9,566 nucleotides of DNA, from contig JAUPKM010000202.1 in assembly GCA_030837445.1 (NCBI GenBank), forward strand, positions 1 to 9,566, in the 5' to 3' direction. The notes under the pieces are model-generated. The model was not told the DNA's origin. It saw only the letters and a list, made by a program, of their open reading frames with translations, and ran no database searches. The DNA is from Actinomycetota bacterium (lineage in GTDB: Bacteria; Actinomycetota; Actinomycetes; S36-B12; UBA10799). How positions within the stretch are numbered: position 1 is the first letter of the stretch; each line of letters starts with the position of its first letter. Shown here one piece after another: positions 1 to 5,236 of this stretch. The position numbers and the translations under genes were made by a program.

Positions 1-65
1 AGCTCAGCTGGTAGAGCACCTGCCTGGCAGGCAGGGGGTCAGGGGTTCGAGTCCCCTTGGCTCCA
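1..65 (+). tRNA. tRNA-Ala (anticodon GGC), 5' end cut by window edge
   Basis: The window opens at about tRNA position 9, so the 5' acceptor strand and U8 are missing. The D-arm is at 2-17. The anticodon stem CCTGC/GCAGG (19-23 / 31-35) encloses a 7-base loop with T33 at 25 and anticodon GGC at 26-28, which reads alanine GCC/GCU codons. The variable loop is 36-40, and the T-arm AGGGG-TTCGAGT-CCCCT is at 41-57. The 3' acceptor strand follows at 58-64, with discriminator A at 65. The next bases are CCG, so the CCA end is not encoded and must be added after transcription. The isotype call rests on the anticodon and is firm. Confidence 0.95.
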
Positions 66-75
66 CCGACAATCA

Positions 76-128
76 CAGCAGGTCAGAGGCGGTTCCCGGG
101 TTAGGAGGGGGCCGCCGCCGACCTGCTG
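76..128 (+). repeat. Large stem-loop downstream of tRNA-Ala; possible terminator
   Basis: CAGCAGGTC (76-84) pairs perfectly with GACCTGCTG (120-128). Directly inside, GGCGG (88-92) pairs with CCGCC (115-119) across a 3-base AGA bulge. This makes about 14 base pairs around a 22-base loop. It begins 11 bases after the tRNA 3' end, so a tRNA terminator or processing signal is plausible. There is no T-run after it, as is common for GC-rich actinobacterial terminators. The pairing is seen directly; the role is inferred. Confidence 0.4.
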
Positions 129-223
129 CGGCACCGGGCTCAGCCGACCACCGCCACGAACGCCTCTAAGAATTCGGACGAGACCCACAGGAGGCGGGAC
201 CACCACCCAGCCGGGTCGGCACC

Positions 224-229
224 TAGAAT
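224..229 (+). promoter_or_regulatory. Putative -10 box upstream of the tyrosine-kinase-like gene
   Basis: TAGAAT matches the TATAAT consensus at 5 of 6 positions and is the best -10-like hexamer in the 66-329 gap. Transcription would begin near 236 and leave a leader of about 94 nt. That leader contains the palindromes at 270-293 and a good ribosome-binding site. No convincing -35 hexamer lies 16-18 bases upstream, so a weak or alternative-sigma promoter is possible. Confidence 0.35.
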
Positions 230-269
230 CACCCCATCGCAGCACGGACTACAGACGGCTACGGCCACC

Positions 270-293
270 TTCTCCGGAGAATCGACTCTCCGG
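270..293. promoter_or_regulatory. Overlapping palindromes in the 5' leader of the tyrosine-kinase-like gene
   Basis: TTCTCCGGAGAA (270-281) is a perfect 12-bp palindrome. Its right part, CCGGAGA (274-280), also pairs with TCTCCGG (287-293) across a 6-base loop. The same bases can therefore join either a symmetric operator-like site or an RNA hairpin. The element lies about 24 bases before the GGAGGAG ribosome-binding site (317-323). Operator or leader-attenuation roles are inferences; only the symmetry is seen. Confidence 0.4.
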
Positions 294-329
294 GCCAACA
301 CCATCGAACACAGCGCGGAGGAGTCGCAG

Positions 330-1805
330 GTGGACTTGCAGGAGTATCTACGGGTCATCCGCCGTCGCTGGATGTCTGTCCTGGGTATCACTCTGGTCGT
401 AGTCGGCATCGCCGCCGGCTATACCTTGCTGGCGCCCAAAATCTACGATGCGTCTGCGGAGGGTTTTGTCGCGCTCGGACCCACCAACACCTCAGCTCCG
501 GTGGCGAGCGCCGCGCTGGGACTGCAACGGGTGAAGACCTACACCCGATTCGTCAACGCCCCCGCCGTGCTGAACGAAGTCATCAAGGAACTCAACTTGA
601 CGATCTCGACGCAGCAATTGGCAGGCATGGTGACGGCCACGAATCCGCCCCAGACCCTGTCCCTGATCGTCACCGCGGCCGGCACGGACCCAGTGCAGAC
701 GACCCGGATCGCAAACGCGGTGTTGACCCAACTTGGTAAGCAGGTGGAGATTCTCGAGACGCCACCGGGCGCCGCCCAGTCTGCCGTCAAGTTCAGCGTC
801 ACCACTCCGGCGTCAGTACCTACCTCCCCCACCTCACCGAATGTGCCGATCAACCTGGCGCTCGGGCTGGTGCTCGGACTCGGCCTCGGAATCGCAGTCG
901 CAGTGCTTCGTCATGTGCTGGACACCACCGTCAAAAGCGACGACGACCTCCGCCAGATCTCCGGCAGCACCACCCTGGGCATCATTCCGTTCGAGGCCAA
1001 TGCGTCCACCAGCTTGGCCACGAAATCCACCAAGTCCTCGATTCGAGGCGAGGCGTACCGAACGATTCGCACCAACGTGCAGTTCGTTGACGTCGACAAT
1101 CCACCGCGAGCAATCGTGGTCACCTCAAGCGTGCCCGGCGAAGGGAAGACCACCACTGCGGCTAACCTCGCGGTAGCGATGGCCGAGGCGGGCCTGCGGG
1201 TCTGCCTGCTGGAGGCCGACCTGCGCAGACCGAAGGTCGCCGACTACCTGGGGATCGCGGCGGGTGCAGGCATCACAGACATTCTGCGCGGTACCCACAC
1301 GATCGAGGAGGTCACCGTCTCGTGGGGCCGCGACCTGTTGTCCGTCATCGGCGCGGGGACGATCCCGCCCAACCCGAGTGAGATCCTGGCCAGCCACCAG
1401 ATGGCGGCGCTGGTGCAGGAACTTCTCGAGAGCTACGACTCCATCATCCTGGCCACGCCACCGCTGCTGCTGGTGACCGACGCCGCCGCCCTCACCCCCG
1501 CCACCGATGGGGCGCTGCTGATCGTCAAGTACGGCAGCACGTCGCGGGAACAGGTCCGAAAGTCGCGGGAGGCGTTGGAGGCAACCGGTGCTCGATTGCT
1601 CGGCACGGCACTGAACTGCGTGCCGGCCAAGAGCTACGGCTACGGCTACGGCTACCGCTCCGGCTACGGCTACGGCTACGGCTACGGGTCTGGGGAGCGC
1701 AAGAGTCCCGCAGCTGACGGCGACTCCGACTCGGTGGTCGAGGTGACGGGAATCCGCCCCGCGGCCGCAACCACCCGCGAGGCACCGGATTCCAGCCCTC
1801 GCTGA
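330..1805 (+). CDS. Polysaccharide chain-length determinant / BY-kinase-like protein (Wzz + CpsD-type)
   Basis: This 491-residue inner-membrane protein belongs to the Wzc/CpsCD class, which controls exopolysaccharide chain length and export. The Wzz-type N-terminus has a membrane helix at about 14-34, an extracytoplasmic segment, and a second helix at about 173-193. The cytoplasmic kinase-like domain carries EAYRTIRTN (241-249), Walker A VPGEGKTT (268-275, K273), Walker A' LLEADLRRP (293-301) and PPNPSEI (346-352). It ends in a Tyr/Gly tail with Tyr at 436, 438, 440, 442, 446, 448, 450 and 452, the usual autophosphorylation cluster. In family members Walker B reads hhhDTPP; here it is IILATPP (372-378), so the aspartate is Ala375 (GCC at 1452). 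Walker A' has Glu295 in place of the first Asp, which I believe is common in actinobacterial members. GTG at 330 is chosen because GGAGGAG (317-323) sits 6 bases upstream. No EPS glycosyltransferases are visible. Family assignment is firm; kinase activity is doubtful. Confidence 0.9.
   Translation: MDLQEYLRVIRRRWMSVLGITLVVVGIAAGYTLLAPKIYDASAEGFVALGPTNTSAPVASAALGLQRVKTYTRFVNAPAVLNEVIKELNLTISTQQLAGMVTATNPPQTLSLIVTAAGTDPVQTTRIANAVLTQLGKQVEILETPPGAAQSAVKFSVTTPASVPTSPTSPNVPINLALGLVLGLGLGIAVAVLRHVLDTTVKSDDDLRQISGSTTLGIIPFEANASTSLATKSTKSSIRGEAYRTIRTNVQFVDVDNPPRAIVVTSSVPGEGKTTTAANLAVAMAEAGLRVCLLEADLRRPKVADYLGIAAGAGITDILRGTHTIEEVTVSWGRDLLSVIGAGTIPPNPSEILASHQMAALVQELLESYDSIILATPPLLLVTDAAALTPATDGALLIVKYGSTSREQVRKSREALEATGARLLGTALNCVPAKSYGYGYGYRSGYGYGYGYGSGERKSPAADGDSDSVVEVTGIRPAAATTREAPDSSPR
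1635..1688 (+). repeat. TACGGC hexanucleotide repeat encoding Tyr-Gly
   Basis: Two blocks of TACGGC units (1635-1655 and 1665-1688) are separated by CGC TCC GGC, which encodes Arg-Ser-Gly. Each block supplies four tyrosines to the C-terminal tail of the kinase-like protein. The near-identical codons favour in-frame slippage in 6-bp steps, which would change the number of tyrosines without breaking the frame. Confidence 0.8.
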
Positions 1806-1837
1806 GGTGTGGGCGGGCGCGCTGACCGATCGAGGGA

Positions 1838-1866
1838 TGGACCGGGATCCAGTTGCCGCCTAACAT
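1838..1866 (+). promoter_or_regulatory. Promoter for the GH64 gene, predicted leaderless transcript
   Basis: TGGACC (1838-1843, 4 of 6 to TTGACA), a 17-bp spacer and TAACAT (1861-1866, a TANNNT -10) form a sigma-70-type promoter. The GTG start at 1873 is 7 bases after the -10 box, exactly where transcription should begin. No Shine-Dalgarno precedes this GTG, which fits a leaderless mRNA, a common class in actinobacteria. The gene would then be transcribed separately from the kinase-like gene 67 bp upstream. Confidence 0.5.
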
Positions 1867-1872
1867 ACGCAG

Positions 1873-3516
1873 GTGATCACCGCCGGCCCGCTGCTCAGCG
1901 CTGCTCTCGCCGTCTCGTTGCTGTCAGTTGGGGCGACAGCCGACTCTGGTTCTGCTGAGGCCGCCGCGGCGGACAGCGGCGGATTGACCATCACGGTGGT
2001 GAACAACACGTTGGTCAACAACCGGAAGGTGGTCGCCGACAGCGCCATCTGGATCTTCGCCCAGGGCAGTGTTCAGCAGCCGGATAAGTCGTGGCGAGTC
2101 GAGACCGTGGCACCGCCGATGAAACTGTCCGAGAGATCCTCACTCAAGTTGCCAAGGCTGGACTCGGGCCGCCTCTACATCGCGTACGGGGACCCGAAGA
2201 AGCCCGACGTCCCGCCGCTGGCGCCGCCACCGGCGGCGGCCCCTAGCCCGGACACGTCGCCCGTACGGTTCGACTCCGTTGAACTCAACTATCCCGGGCA
2301 GGGCAACCTGACCGCGGTGGACATGTTCGGGATACCGATGGACATCGCCACCTTCAACGCCGCAGGTCAACCGGTCGGGTCACCCAAGAGGTGGGCCTGC
2401 TACACGGATGCCCTCAAGGCGGTTCTGAAGACGAAACTGACCGCCGCCGGCGGCAACTATGAGGCCGCTGTGCGCAGTCTCACTCCGGCCGGGACCGCGC
2501 ACAGTGGCAGCGCCGGTCAGTTCCTGCGATTGGTATCACCCAACATCAGCAGCGGACTCAACCCCTCCGGCTACCCCAACTTGACCGCCTACGTGAAGTC
2601 GATGGCCGGGAAACCATTGCGGATCAGGGGCCGGTTCGACGGCAATTCCGGCCATCCCTCGAAGGTGTACGACTATTCCGGCAAGTTCACCGTCACGTCC
2701 CCGACCGATCTGGGCACGCTGGTGCTGACGGACACCGGGCCGGACAAACTGCAGTCCATCACGCTGACCGGTAGCAGCCTGGTCCCGGCCGGCATCGATG
2801 TCGGTGGGATCTACTCGAACAACAGCCCCTACTACCTCAACGGGAATCTGGCGGTACCGCACTTCGTCGGGGAGAACGACGAATACGCGGCGGCCTTCCG
2901 TGACGTCGTGGCGGGCTTTGCCTGGGGCTTCTGGAATAGTCCGGGACACCTCAATGACTCCGGCCTCTTCAACGTGTCGGCGGCCAACTGGGGGCCGTTC
3001 GCCGCCTCTCAACCACAACATCCCTACTACAACGTCTGGGCCGCGGCGCTGTTCCCGTACACCCTTGCCTACGGCTTCCCGTTCGGCGATACCTTCAACG
3101 ACGCCCCCGACCGGAGGCCTTTGGTGGATCTGCCGACAAACGGCGAGGTTCGCGTCACGATCAACCCCGACGTCGGTCCAGCAGGCTGTCCCGGCGCCGC
3201 ACCGACACCCGGGCCAAGCCCCAGCACGGTATCCGCCTGGGGTCGCCCATCGTTCAGCGGTCGGATCGGCACCACCTACTCGCGAGTCCTCCGGATCGCG
3301 CCAGGCGCGCGTAGGCAGGTGCACCTCCAGCAATGGGATGAGACTTCCCGGGTATGGCGTAACGGTGGTCCAGCGGCCACCACCGACACCACCGGTCAGG
3401 TCAGGCTGTGGGTCCCCTTTATGGCCAAGGCTCGACTGTGGCGGGTGCTCGCCGCACCGACGGCCACTGCAGCCGCGGCGGCCAACGTACCGGCCAAATT
3501 CATCGGCGTTCGTTGA
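1873..3516 (+). CDS. Secreted GH64-family beta-1,3-glucanase with extra C-terminal domain
   Basis: This 547-residue protein is predicted to be exported and to cleave beta-1,3-glucan, as in the laminaripentaose-producing GH64 enzymes. A hydrophobic signal-like stretch at about 4-22 lacks the usual N-terminal Lys/Arg. The GH64 domain spans roughly 37-432 and has LTITVVNNT (38-46), GRLYIAYG (99-106), VDMFGIP (149-155) and GFAWGFWN (348-355). It also has an HPYYNVWAAAL block (383-393) and AYGFPFGD (399-406). Glu137 and Asp150 align, from memory, with the catalytic Glu and Asp of the Streptomyces enzyme. A Pro/Ala-rich insert (111-130) lies inside the domain. After a Pro-rich linker (440-452) comes a beta-rich domain of about 85 residues, like those in actinobacterial surface proteins. 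An in-frame TAA at 1861 rules out a continuous longer N-terminus, so GTG 1873 is the first usable start. Family assignment is good; the exact glucan substrate is unknown. Confidence 0.85.
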   Translation: MITAGPLLSAALAVSLLSVGATADSGSAEAAAADSGGLTITVVNNTLVNNRKVVADSAIWIFAQGSVQQPDKSWRVETVAPPMKLSERSSLKLPRLDSGRLYIAYGDPKKPDVPPLAPPPAAAPSPDTSPVRFDSVELNYPGQGNLTAVDMFGIPMDIATFNAAGQPVGSPKRWACYTDALKAVLKTKLTAAGGNYEAAVRSLTPAGTAHSGSAGQFLRLVSPNISSGLNPSGYPNLTAYVKSMAGKPLRIRGRFDGNSGHPSKVYDYSGKFTVTSPTDLGTLVLTDTGPDKLQSITLTGSSLVPAGIDVGGIYSNNSPYYLNGNLAVPHFVGENDEYAAAFRDVVAGFAWGFWNSPGHLNDSGLFNVSAANWGPFAASQPQHPYYNVWAAALFPYTLAYGFPFGDTFNDAPDRRPLVDLPTNGEVRVTINPDVGPAGCPGAAPTPGPSPSTVSAWGRPSFSGRIGTTYSRVLRIAPGARRQVHLQQWDETSRVWRNGGPAATTDTTGQVRLWVPFMAKARLWRVLAAPTATAAAAANVPAKFIGVR

Positions 3517-3544
3517 CCGGCCCGGGTCCGACCCGTTCCGGTCA
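3514..3544 (+). terminator. Hairpin at the GH64 stop codon, putative terminator
   Basis: TGACCGG (3514-3520, including the TGA stop) pairs with CCGGTCA (3538-3544). Inside it CGGGT (3523-3527) pairs with ACCCG (3531-3535) over a CCG loop, with a small CC/TT internal loop. That gives 12 base pairs in 31 bases. There is no T-tract, but position and stability fit a GC-rich actinobacterial terminator separating this gene from the small gene downstream. Confidence 0.5.
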
Positions 3545-3626
3545 CCGTCGCGACACTTCTCCCGAGTACCGTGAGTAGCCTGTCATCCACCCGGTGACTG
3601 CTGACCTTCGACGAACGGACCCCACC

Positions 3627-3788
3627 ATGGCTGAGCCAACCGACCCGAACCTCGAAGCCGAATTGTCCGAGGCATCGCTGGACTCCGCGCTGACGGCCGA
3701 GGCCGAACACGAGTCAGAGCGGGACGCCCACCAGCGGCAGGGAAAGATCGAAGAGGAGACCCGCCAGCACCGGCTCGACGAGGGCTGA
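3627..3788 (+). CDS. Small acidic hypothetical protein
   Basis: I do not recognise this 53-residue protein. It is rich in Glu, Asp, Arg and Gln, has no Cys and no membrane segment, and looks like one or two charged amphipathic helices. An in-frame GTG at 3594 would give 64 residues. I prefer ATG 3627 because the 11 extra codons have weak third-position GC (6 of 11), while the rest of the frame is about 83% GC at that position, like real genes here. GGA 8 bases before the ATG is a poor ribosome-binding site. TAGCCT at 3576-3581 may be a -10 box, and with it a near-leaderless GTG 3594 start is possible. The gene is convergent with the fructosamine-kinase-like gene, 31 bp away. Confidence 0.55.
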   Translation: MAEPTDPNLEAELSEASLDSALTAEAEHESERDAHQRQGKIEEETRQHRLDEG

Positions 3789-3819
3789 GAAACTCACCCC
3801 GCGGCGACAATTCGATCCC

Positions 3820-4617
3820 TCAGTGCAGAGCTCGAAGCGCTCGGACTGCGGCCGACCGCGCGCTCGCGGCGTAGCCACCGCCGAACAGCACCGTGTGAAC
3901 GAGCAGGGGATACACCTGATGCAGGCCGCGCCTCGCCTGCCACCCCTCGGATAGCGGCGCTTCCGCCTGGTACCCGGCCATGATCTCGGCCAGCTGCGGC
4001 GCTCCGAACAGAGCGAGCATGGCCAGGTCCGTCTCCCGGTGCCCGCCGTGCGCGGCGGGATCGATCAACCATGCGGTTGGCTGGCCGATGCGGTCGGCGG
4101 CCCAGATGAGATTGCCGCTCCAAAGGTCGCCGTGCAGCCGACTGGCGGCTTCGGGTGGGCCGACCAGTCCCGGCTCGTCATCGGCCAGTGCCTCGGCCAA
4201 CTCCTCAAAGGGTCCGCAATCCGGACCGGAAAGTTGGCCCGCAGCCCGAGCCAGTCGGACGTAGGGCAGTACCCTCAATTGCGCATACATCGGTCCGAAC
4301 GTGGTGAAGTCCCCGTAGTTCATCGGAAGGTCCGCGATCCAGCCACGCTCCGGCGCATCGGGCGGAGCCGAGCCGAAGGCAGGCGCGCCTGCCTGGTGAA
4401 GCCGGGCCAATTGAGCGCCGAACCGACGGCCCGCAGCGGGCGTTGACGCGCCGACGGGCACCCGATCGATGACAAGGTTCGCGGCGGACACCGACCTGAC
4501 CACTGGCACGGAGCATGTTCCGCTCGCGGCCAACCAGCGCAGACCAGCTGCCTCAGCCTGGTAGTAGTCGGCACCGGCACCGGTTCGGACTTTGAGAAAG
4601 GGAGTGTCCGCAGTCAT
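3820..4617 (-). CDS. Fructosamine-kinase family protein (ketosamine 3-kinase-like)
   Basis: This 265-residue cytoplasmic protein belongs to the fructosamine-3-kinase / aminoglycoside-phosphotransferase-like fold. Bacterial members phosphorylate ketosamines, mostly ribulosamines and erythrulosamines, on glycated proteins so that the adduct is shed. Seen here are Lys9 in FLKV, Glu22 in AEAAGL, the catalytic loop LHGDLWSGN (161-169, Asp164, Asn169) and the metal-binding IDP (185-187, Asp186). GGHRETDLAM (191-200) and a family-typical C-terminal HTVLFGGGY block (241-249) follow. The protein starts just before the lysine strand, so it lacks the first N-lobe strands and the Gly-rich region of about 288-residue members; I believe many actinobacterial members are similarly short. 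GGAG lies 10 bases before the ATG. It is the second gene after the phosphatase (48-bp gap, same reading frame), so co-transcription is likely. Family is firm; substrate is inferred. Confidence 0.85.
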   Translation of the reverse strand: MTADTPFLKVRTGAGADYYQAEAAGLRWLAASGTCSVPVVRSVSAANLVIDRVPVGASTPAAGRRFGAQLARLHQAGAPAFGSAPPDAPERGWIADLPMNYGDFTTFGPMYAQLRVLPYVRLARAAGQLSGPDCGPFEELAEALADDEPGLVGPPEAASRLHGDLWSGNLIWAADRIGQPTAWLIDPAAHGGHRETDLAMLALFGAPQLAEIMAGYQAEAPLSEGWQARRGLHQVYPLLVHTVLFGGGYAASARSAAVRALRALH

Positions 4618-4665
4618 CGGGCGACCGCTCCGGACGAGCGTTGTGAACGCGTCGAACGCAACACC

Positions 4666-5172
4666 TCAGGGGTTCAACCGCGCTCGAACGGCCGCGACGA
4701 CTCCGCCGGCGGCCGCCTCCAGCATGTCCAACACTTCCGCGAACCCGCGCTCGCCGCCGTAGTACGGGTCGGGCACATCCAACCGTGGATCCGGCGGCGG
4801 CAGGTCCGCCAATGCGGGATCGAACGAGCGGATCATTGCCAGTTCAGCGCCGTCGCCGGGATCCAGCTTGGCCAGCGCGCGGTAGTTGTCGGAGTCCATC
4901 GCGAGTACCAGATCGCTGCTGTCGAACCACTCCGCAGTGAACTCCCTGGCCCGGTGTTCGGACCGGTAGCCACGAGCGGCGAGGGCAGCGGCGGCGCGCC
5001 TGTCGGCGGCCTCACCGACATGCCATCGGGAGACGCCCGCGGATACAACTTCGACAGCCCCGGACAGGCCGGCGTCGGCGAATTTGGCGCGCAGCACAGC
5101 TTCGGCCATCGGTGACCGACAGATGTTTCCGAGGCACACGGTGGTGACGACGAAGGGCGAAGCTTTCTCCAT
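4666..5172 (-). CDS. Low-molecular-weight protein tyrosine phosphatase family protein (PtpA-like)
   Basis: This 168-residue phosphatase has the LMW-PTP signature CLGNICRS (13-20), with nucleophile Cys13 and Arg19. The SAGVSRWHVG block is at 44-53, and DPYYGG (135-140) supplies the general acid Asp135. Length and motif order match mycobacterial PtpA. Family members dephosphorylate protein tyrosines, but a human LMW-PTP also acts as a protein-ribulosamine-5-phosphatase. The next gene encodes a fructosamine-kinase-family enzyme, so a deglycation role is attractive: the phosphatase yields the ketosamine that the kinase then phosphorylates. The start is ATG 5172. No ribosome-binding site precedes it, and a promoter sits directly upstream (see 5181-5209). 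The putative tyrosine kinase at 330-1805 is an alternative source of substrate. Fold and catalysis are firm; in vivo substrate is open. Confidence 0.92.
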   Translation of the reverse strand: MEKASPFVVTTVCLGNICRSPMAEAVLRAKFADAGLSGAVEVVSAGVSRWHVGEAADRRAAAALAARGYRSEHRAREFTAEWFDSSDLVLAMDSDNYRALAKLDPGDGAELAMIRSFDPALADLPPPDPRLDVPDPYYGGERGFAEVLDMLEAAAGGVVAAVRARLNP

Positions 5173-5180
5173 ATCGAGCG

Positions 5181-5209
5181 AGGCTAGCCGCGCCCAATTC
5201 CGGCTTCAA
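5181..5209 (-). promoter_or_regulatory. Promoter for the phosphatase / fructosamine-kinase pair, near-leaderless
   Basis: Read on the minus strand, TTGAAG (5209-5204, 4 of 6 to TTGACA), a 17-bp spacer and TAGCCT (5186-5181) form a good sigma-70-type promoter. The ATG at 5172 begins 8 bases after the -10 box, so transcription should start within 1-2 bases of the start codon. No Shine-Dalgarno is present, supporting leaderless translation. Confidence 0.5.
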
Positions 5210-5236
5210 CTGCGGGTCGAGAGTGCCTACCGCGGG

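Noticed and set aside
1..330. tRNA-adjacent integrated element or attachment site
   Set aside because: No integrase, no duplicated tRNA 3' end elsewhere in the window, and the downstream genes match host-like composition.
1837..1863. Eight-codon upstream frame (ATG 1837 to TAA 1861) before the GH64 gene
   Set aside because: GAGGG abuts the ATG with no spacing, and it overlaps the predicted promoter, so it is probably not transcribed. Kept only as a note in the leaderless finding.
2536..3333. Long open frame on the minus strand (265 codons) opposite the GH64 gene
   Set aside because: It lies wholly antisense to a well-supported GH64 domain, has Arg/Gly/Val-rich composition typical of high-GC shadow frames, and shows no recognisable motif.
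3820..4617. Fructosamine-kinase-like gene as a truncated pseudogene
   Set aside because: It lacks the first N-lobe strands, but all catalytic residues and the C-terminus are intact, and I believe similarly short actinobacterial homologues exist. Truncation is not supported.
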